From Rachycentron canadum (lineage: Eukaryota > Chordata > Actinopteri > Carangiformes > Rachycentridae): a stretch of 64,000 nucleotides of DNA. Below are positions 57,701 to 64,000 of the stretch, one piece after another; position 1 is the stretch's first letter; the number at the start of each line of letters is the position of its first letter. The stretch is from positions 18,385,290-18,449,289 of the forward strand of contig CM076663.1 in the NCBI GenBank assembly GCA_038496675.1, given 5' to 3'. The notes beneath the pieces were generated by a model. It had not been told where the DNA came from, did no database searches, and saw only the letters and a program-made list of their open reading frames with translations. The translations under genes were made by a program, and so were the position numbers.

Positions 57701-59779
57701 TGGTCATCAAGGCAGCCCCACAGCTAGTTGTGAAGAAGTAGACCAGTGTTGCTTGCGTTCTTCAATGTTACTTTTAAATTACAAATACCGATTTCGATTT
57801 CCACAAACGTCCCCACACAGCCACAGAACATGCATACATGTTTGCAGTTAGTTGGCCACAGCTTCGTCTTCATTTGTCTGTGATTTTATCCCTTTTAATT
57901 CTCAATGCAACTACTTTGAGGTCTGTTTGTTGTGTTAGAGCCTTAAGGCAGGCAGCATCAATATTTAGGGCAAAACATTGTAATTTTTTTTTTTTTTTTT
58001 TTTTTTTCCCGTATAGATTGGCAGTGTTTGCTGTCTCCTTCTAAAAGACCTGCGGTTTCTCCACAGATGCCAAGGTGCTGTTTTCAAGGTAGACAGTTCG
58101 TCAAGATGAGTGACAGGTGCTGTGTCGGGAATTAGACCATCTGAGGGGACAGAGGGCGGGATTTACACCACTCTCTCTGTCTCAAGACAAAGAGTGGCAT
58201 GTTGTAAATTTAATGCCCCTTCAATAAGACATAACAAAGTCTTTTACAGATAGTCTGAATGTGCCAACCCAGACATGTCTCCCAATGAAGGATTTTAAAG
58301 AAGACTGCAGGCTGATTTGACTTGAAGAGGCAGTATTTTCCCTTAAGGATGATTTCATGTACTTTTCCAAAAAAAGTGGCATAAGTGGTCCGCTCAACAC
58401 CAGAAAGAAGACTCATTTATAAAGTCAAATCTTTGCCGTAGGCCATTTCGTCCCTCTTTGTGACTTTTCAGCAGGGGGTCAGCAGCAGAGATAGCTTTGC
58501 AATCAGCCACCGCATTGAGCAATCACCAGTGTATCCATAAGGATACAGTTTCCATTTGAAATTATGTGAGCTTCATTTCATACTAAAAGGTGAAAAAAAA
58601 ATTTTTTTTTTTTCATCCATTTTCATTGGATTGTTGTCTGTGGAAATCACCACTGAGCCAGCATAATCAGAGGCTTCAGTGTGGGGCTTTTCTCGTCAGC
58701 ATTTTACTTTTTCTACCTTGTGCTCAGAATGAATGAAAAACATGATTACACAAGAAGCATCAAGATTTTTTCTTTGCTTAAGGATTTGCAGTCGTGATCA
58801 GTTAAAGTATGCAATATGCAAGAAATAGACTAACAGAAGAAAAGCAGAAGGGCGCTGCATTAGCTCTGCAGCCCTTCGTACTGTCCTAATAGATTTCTTC
58901 AAATTTATCACAGAAGACTGCAAGAGTAATGGCAATGTAAGAAAACAAAGTCCACTAGGGACATGTACTACATCATTCAGATTTAACACCGCCATCTGTT
59001 TCGTGATGCCCAGGAACAGCAACATCAGTGCTTAAGACACCGCATTTACAGAGAAGACAGATGCGTTAGAGAGACAGGGTCACTACCTGTGGAAAAGTAG
59101 GCCTGCAATCAGATGCCTGATGAAAGAGACACACTTATCTAATAGGTGTTGTGTTTGCCTCTCATGGTCCTCGCCGACGCTGAGACAGATGTGTCTGTCT
59201 TTTTTTTTTTCTCTCACTTACTCTCTTGCCCGTCTTGGCCAGTGAAGTTGAGGGAGACACAAAGCAGTGGACGCCTTCTGCTAATGAATGTCAAATCCAA
59301 ATCCGACCTATTTAGAAAGTCAAAGCACTTTCACACCTATGACAGGGCGTTATCTCAAGTGAGATCTGTCCACGCAGGGCACCTCAGTTCATGCTCATGT
59401 TCATGTGGCCAGATGTACACGTCTGACTTGGTGAAGCTGTGATTTGGGATCAATGATGATGAATGTAGAATGCACAAGGTTATGATACTGAAGCAGAGGA
59501 GAGGTTTTCAGGTTAGATTTTCTTTCTTTCTTTCTTTTTTTTTCTGATAAATCACCTCCACATTTCTTTTATACTATATTTGCAAACAAAGGCAGTGACC
59601 AGAGAATTTATCTTCATGGTTCATCTCCTTGATGATACAGTTTTATAATGAGGTGCAGTTAGAGTTGTTTTGATACAGACACAAGTATCAGAAATGCCTC
59701 TGGTACTGCTTAAAATACAGTGTCGGGTATCGGCGAGTACGCAAGTCTATGCATCGAACCTATATAAGTGTCCTTTATT

Positions 59780-60110
59780 GAAGGATAAGCATCACACTTC
59801 ATCACTTTACTTGCCAACAATTGTCTCCAGTGGTGGAAAACAACACCACTGCCCATTCCTCTGTTGTACTGAAGTGTACTGAAGCTTGTTAAACAGCTAT
59901 CCCCAGCCTGGTGAGTCCATCTTGTCACTTTCCAGTCCAGTCAGCCCTGAAGAAAGGCCACTGATCATAGGGGATATTATAACACATTATAATAATTTAT
60001 TGTAAATGCCATAAATCCTGATGCAAGGCCGATAAGTAAACAGCAGTTAATGCTGACATTGGCTATGTAGCAATAGCAAAAAATTACGAGCAGAGTTAGC
60101 TTCTAATCGA
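59780..60110. mobile_element. Diverged second copy of the 24.5 kb MITE-like element
   Basis: Collinear with 24456-24839: ACTTCATCACTTTACTTGCC with ACTTCATTCCTTTACTCACC, AATTGTCTCCAGTG with AACTGTCTCCGGC, CAGCCCTGAAGAAAGGCC with TTGCCCTGAAGAAGTAACAG, and TAATGCTGACATTGGCTATG with TAATGCGGACGTTGGCTGTG. The terminal inverted repeats are no longer recognisable. Confidence 0.6.
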
Positions 60111-60475
60111 CTGTATAGTTTCCCTACCAGAGAAAACAACAGTTTTTCTGGAAATCAATCGTTGCTGCTGTAGTAGTTTACATAGGAAGTTACCCTGTGC
60201 AGCTACTGGCAACTACGGCTTCAACGAAGACTTGACTTCTGTTTGATAGCATATCAATCCCATTTATATCTTGTTATTGTTGATTCATAGATTAGTTTTT
60301 TCTTTGTTTTTTGTCTTCAAATTAGATAAAAGTACTTAATATCAGCCAATACACACATTTAGGCATCTAAATCAGTATTGGAAAGTAAAATATGCTATTG
60401 GAACACATCCAAAGTTCATATTCTTGCCAACTTTAAAAAGTTCAAATGTGTTGAAGTGGAATTAAGCAAAAAGTA

Positions 60476-60690
60476 CTGTACTGATTTTCACTGAACTTGG
60501 TGCAGGGGTGGGGCATGGGCCAGGGACAAAGCCATTCAATTTTGAAAGAGCTCTGGATCATTGACTCTGAATTTGTTTTGTTTTGTTTTTTCTTTTCTGC
60601 AGTCTGGTGTATGTTGTTTGACATTGGGCTTGGTGGAGCTCTGTACTCTCTGAGTGACCTTCTAGTTTTTGTGTGGAAAATTAACATTTT
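60476..60690 (+). repeat. Interspersed repeat fragment (GGCATGGGCCAGGGACAAAG type)
   Basis: TTTTCACTGAACTTGGTGCA, GGCATGGGCCAGGGACAAAG, CCATTCAATTTTGAAAG, then GACATTGGGCTTGGTGGAGC and TCTGTACTCTCTGAGTGACC. This order (…TGAAACTTGGTGG… GGGCCAAGGAAC… GGCCTTGGCGGAGGTCTGCGCTCTCTGAGTG-like end) is that of a common fish repeat. Confidence 0.65.
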
Positions 60691-62529
60691 AAATGATTCC
60701 CTCACATTTACTGTTTTATATGGAGGTTGATCATTTTGATCATACTAATAAAATCTTAGCTAAGCAGTTGCTCTTTTGTTTGAATTGCCAAATAACATGA
60801 ACACACATTTTCTTTCCTCAGGTATCCCTTTTGATATTTCACTTTACACTGAAAATCTTAACTATATAGCATCAATTAAAAAAAAAAGATGTTCAGTTTG
60901 ATTGCTTGAATTCCATATATAAACCCGACAGAGACCTGACTGATGTCAGGTGTGCTGTAGGGCAGTAGACGCTGCTGTACCTTTGGCCACACATGGTAGA
61001 TTTTTACCAGAATCTTTGACCTTCAGGATGCATCTCAAGACTCACCAGTCTCTGTAATTGAGAAGAGAAAGCAACTACGGAGAGAAGTTGTGTAGCAATA
61101 TTGATAAAATGTCACCTCAGAAATTAGAGGCGCCTAACAGCTTTTGTTGCTCTCCTTCCCTTTGTGCAAAGAGCAGGTCTGCACTGGCAGCTTTCAGCAC
61201 AGCAGATTATTATTGGTCCTTTCTACCTCTAGCAACAGACAAACTTAAAGAGCTATGTGAGCTTAGGTATTTTATTTTTTACAGGAACCTTGGCTCCCAG
61301 TTTTTTGTTTTTTTTTTATTATTGTGAAATAAACATATGGAAAATAAATTATGGGGGGGGATGCTGACAGTCTACATGTAGGCAAGCCTCTGAGATTGTG
61401 TTAGCAGAGTGGTGTAGTGTCCTGATTTGTGTTATCTGGATGTTTTTGTTCTGATTTATTGCCAAATATGACACATGGTCGTACAGGAGAACCCAAAATA
61501 ATCCAGTATTTCACATATTTCACAATATGTCTGCAAGCACCTGTGAATTGTGGCAAATTGATTTTCTGACATTCATAAAAATTGATGTTTATTTCAAAGA
61601 CGGAGTCTCTGGAATACACCCCTGCATTTTAGCATAGTGTGAAATCTAATTATTTAGTATCCTGTCAGGTCTTGTCTCTGGGTACACAACATGATGAGCC
61701 AAAACATGCATTCACTTGTCACATGTCTCTCTGTCTTCCTATCTTCTCCCTCTCTCTGTCTCTCTGTCGGCCAATGAATGGTGTCAAGGATATTGCAGCG
61801 ACTTGACATCCGTGGCAGATGCATGGTGGCACCTCAGCCACAAGGACTGACTGGAAAGCTCGCGCTCAGAGTTACAGCAGCTGGCTGCGCTTCTTGCAGG
61901 GAGACTACATTAGCACAGGAGAAAAAGCCTTGTTTGCTCCTGCTGCCTTGGCATTGTTTGCAGTTGAATTATGGACTGTGTAAAATTTATGCTAAGCCTG
62001 ACTTAAGGCACAAGCCTCTTTAGGGAGCTGTCTCATGTCTCATTGAGTCGCTATAGTGCTCTTAAAATGATTCCTCCCACTGTCCTCAATTGGTCATGTT
62101 GTCTTGTTCATCCTTACTAAGAAAATGTTACAGGAAACAATGAAACAGCCAGTCAGTTTGTCATGTCCTTGCTACTGAAAGGCTTTTATGGTGGTGGGGA
62201 GGATCAGTTCGCCCAGATTACAAGAAAGCATTTTTTCTTTCATTTACCTTCGCTCATGTCTAGCCACACAGAAAATCGTGCTGCCCAGGTATTAATGCTT
62301 GTGTTTTTGAGATTTTTGCCTCAAACCCAATACAGTGGCAGTGACTTTTTGCTTGAGCTGTTCAAAGCATTTGACAAATAATGTATAAGACAAATAATGT
62401 AAGTTGTCCAGTGTGCCAGCTACGGCAGCAGCTACGAAAACTGAGCACTTTAGCTTTATCCAAGTATCAATGCACCACTGCATCACCCATTGGTTGGTTG
62501 GTTTGTGAACTGCGGTTTTGAAGCCTGCT

Positions 62530-62800
62530 CTGTTCTCTATCCTGATTGTGTGGTACAGTCTGTCAATCACACAGTAACCACGCCCCAATTCATCCCCTGC
62601 TTTATGGTCTGTTTTCCTCTAAATTGACCATCATTTAAAAAATGAACATCATGTTGTATTGAAGATTTAAAACTAGAGACTGAGACCATAAACTCATCAG
62701 GAAAACGTTTACTGAGCTAATAAATCAAGGGAGAAGTAGGGACATTTTCACATAGACTTCAATACAATCTGACTTCTTTTCCCAATGGTCATGGTCATTA
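62530..62800 (+). repeat. Common teleost interspersed repeat, related to the 48.4 kb repeat
   Basis: GTCTGTCAATCACACAGTAA and CCACGCCCC, then AATGAACATCATGTTGTATT, ACTGAGACCATAAACTCATC, AGGAAAACGTTTACTGAG, AATAAATCAAGGGAGAAGTA and CATAGACTTCAATACAATCT follow the order of a repeat I recall from many fish genomes. Confidence 0.7.
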
Positions 62801-64000
62801 GATAGAAGGAAGGTCAAAGCCAAACCCAGAATCTACGTCCATTTTAAATTATAATTTTGGCATATAGCACAACATTGACAGTTTTTTCATGCTCTCTGGC
62901 AGGTTTAAAGGTGATTTTCTAGAAAATGAATATAAAACATGTGAATATGTGCTGTATAATCAGAGATTCATTTAGAGAGACAGCCTACCCTGTCCTCATA
63001 CAAACATATGATGACACTTAATGGAAACTAATGGAAGAAGTAGAGAGCTACACCTTCTCTGGTGTGAATTTATTAGAATATGTAAAGAGGAAGGATTCAG
63101 GAAAATTATGACTCTGTGAAGTATAAAAATTAGTTTTTCACAATGGTCCAGCTTCTTTTCAAGAGGTAGATACTGCCCAGAGAAAAGCCGACTCAATAGC
63201 AGAATGAATTTGTAGAAATTGATTTCCTCGAGTGCCGCAAACTGGTGTAATCTGATATATGAGCGGAGTGTCTCAACCCTGACTCCTGGACCCCAGTTTG
63301 GCTTTTGAAGATCACGCTGTGAAAAGTTACTCTATTACAGTAACAAGAGTAAAATGTAATCTGTTACTCTCACACTGGTGTGTCATTACTGTCACCTTTT
63401 TGCCTTCAGCAGTCGGCCGGTGTTGATGTGGCGTGTTGGCACTTTGGATGGTGCCTTCAGCTCTCTAATCCGGAGAGCAGAGAGGTGCTGCTGTCGCTGA
63501 CAGACTGACTGACAGGCAGGCGGAGAGGACCCAGCTGTGATGGCTGGTGTCGGCTCAGTGGCAGCCTTATGATGAATTGCCTCTCTTGAATGATAGCGCT
63601 GTTACTGGATGATACTGACGCAGGGTTGTTCTGTCAGCATCTCACCGGAAACCGCAAATAAAGAAATAAATAAATAAGTGAGAAATGAACCGCTATGCAA
63701 CTCACCTCCCCATCTTTTTATTTTTCATTAAAGTTGCCACCTTTCATAGATCTCCATATGCAGTGATATGGAACTGGGGGTTTGTGCAGAAATGCGGTGG
63801 AGAAAATTGCCTTGTAGAGACACAAATGTGGCCGAACTTTTGATTGATTGAAAGATGGCTCTTGTTCGTTTTTAACTTTTATATCCAACAGAGTATATCT
63901 GATAAAAACACTTGATGCACGTTTTTCTTTGTTATCACTGCATAGATTACTGTATATATGATTGCATTGTGATAAATTTTGACTTTTGACTTTGATCTTC

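Larger units (their letters stand above)
51980..64000 (+). other. 5' part of khdrbs3 intron 7
   Basis: These 12 kb after exon 7 contain no recognisable following exon (I looked for a YYDYGHG-like segment and the C-terminal PYGRY end). The stretch holds a hairpin (52326-52366), a 15-bp tandem repeat (52664-52708), and interspersed repeat copies at about 54441-54745, 59660-60400, 60476-60690 and 62530-62800. Confidence 0.8.

Noticed and set aside
60600..60690. Possible khdrbs3 exon 8 after TTCTGCAG reading SGV...
   Set aside because: The acceptor looks good and the first residues resemble SGADYY, but the translation diverges at once and the segment matches a common fish repeat ending.
1..64000. 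CRISPR arrays, operons, phage or plasmid modules, or a second gene
   Set aside because: No regularly spaced direct repeats with unique spacers, no ribosome-binding-site-led gene series, and no protein family other than khdrbs3 could be recognised on either strand.

Overview
The window is vertebrate, almost certainly teleost fish, nuclear DNA. It is AT-rich, intron-dominated and full of microsatellites, homopolymer runs and degenerate interspersed repeats of types I recognise from fish genomes. There is one assembly gap (N run 3312-3705). No bacterial, plasmid, phage or organellar features are present.

One protein-coding gene can be supported, on the + strand: the middle of khdrbs3 (KH domain-containing, RNA-binding, signal transduction-associated 3; also SLM2/T-STAR), a STAR-family nuclear splicing regulator. 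Six consecutive exons lie at 15897-16015, 26466-26582, 32684-32830, 33780-33919, 39217-39397 and 51897-51979. All have AG/GT boundaries and compatible phases, and together they give 787 nt (261 complete codons plus split codons at both ends). They encode the end of QUA1, the whole KH domain with its GPRG loop, QUA2, the RG/proline-rich linker and the first part of the tyrosine-rich tail. The first coding exon (start codon and most of QUA1) was not found and should lie upstream. The last one or two exons (rest of the Tyr-rich tail, nuclear localisation signal, stop) were not found and should lie beyond 64000.

Layout: 1-15896 is the end of intron 1, with a LINE-like tail, the gap, a TIR element near 7.1 kb and a GC-richer segment at about 10.6-11.45 kb. 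16016-26465 is intron 2, with a tRNA-derived SINE at 21.7 kb and a MITE-like element with perfect 17-bp TIRs at 24.5-24.8 kb. 26583-32683 is intron 3. 32831-33779 is the short intron 4, with CU, CA and (TG)43 tracts. 33920-39216 is intron 5, which opens with a GT/GTT repeat block. 39398-51896 is intron 6, rich in repeats. 51980-64000 is the start of intron 7, also rich in repeats. At least three repeat families occur twice or more in the window.

I found no previously undescribed gene system. The observations most worth checking are the dense CU/CA/UG repeat tracts in pre-mRNA sense around exons 4 and 5 (known classes of splicing-factor site, here in the gene of a splicing factor), the MITE with its diverged second copy, two other duplicated repeat families, a perfect 17-bp hairpin, and the GC-rich segment in intron 1 as a possible internal promoter or alternative first exon. 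Family names for repeats come from memory of consensus-like phrases, not from a database search.
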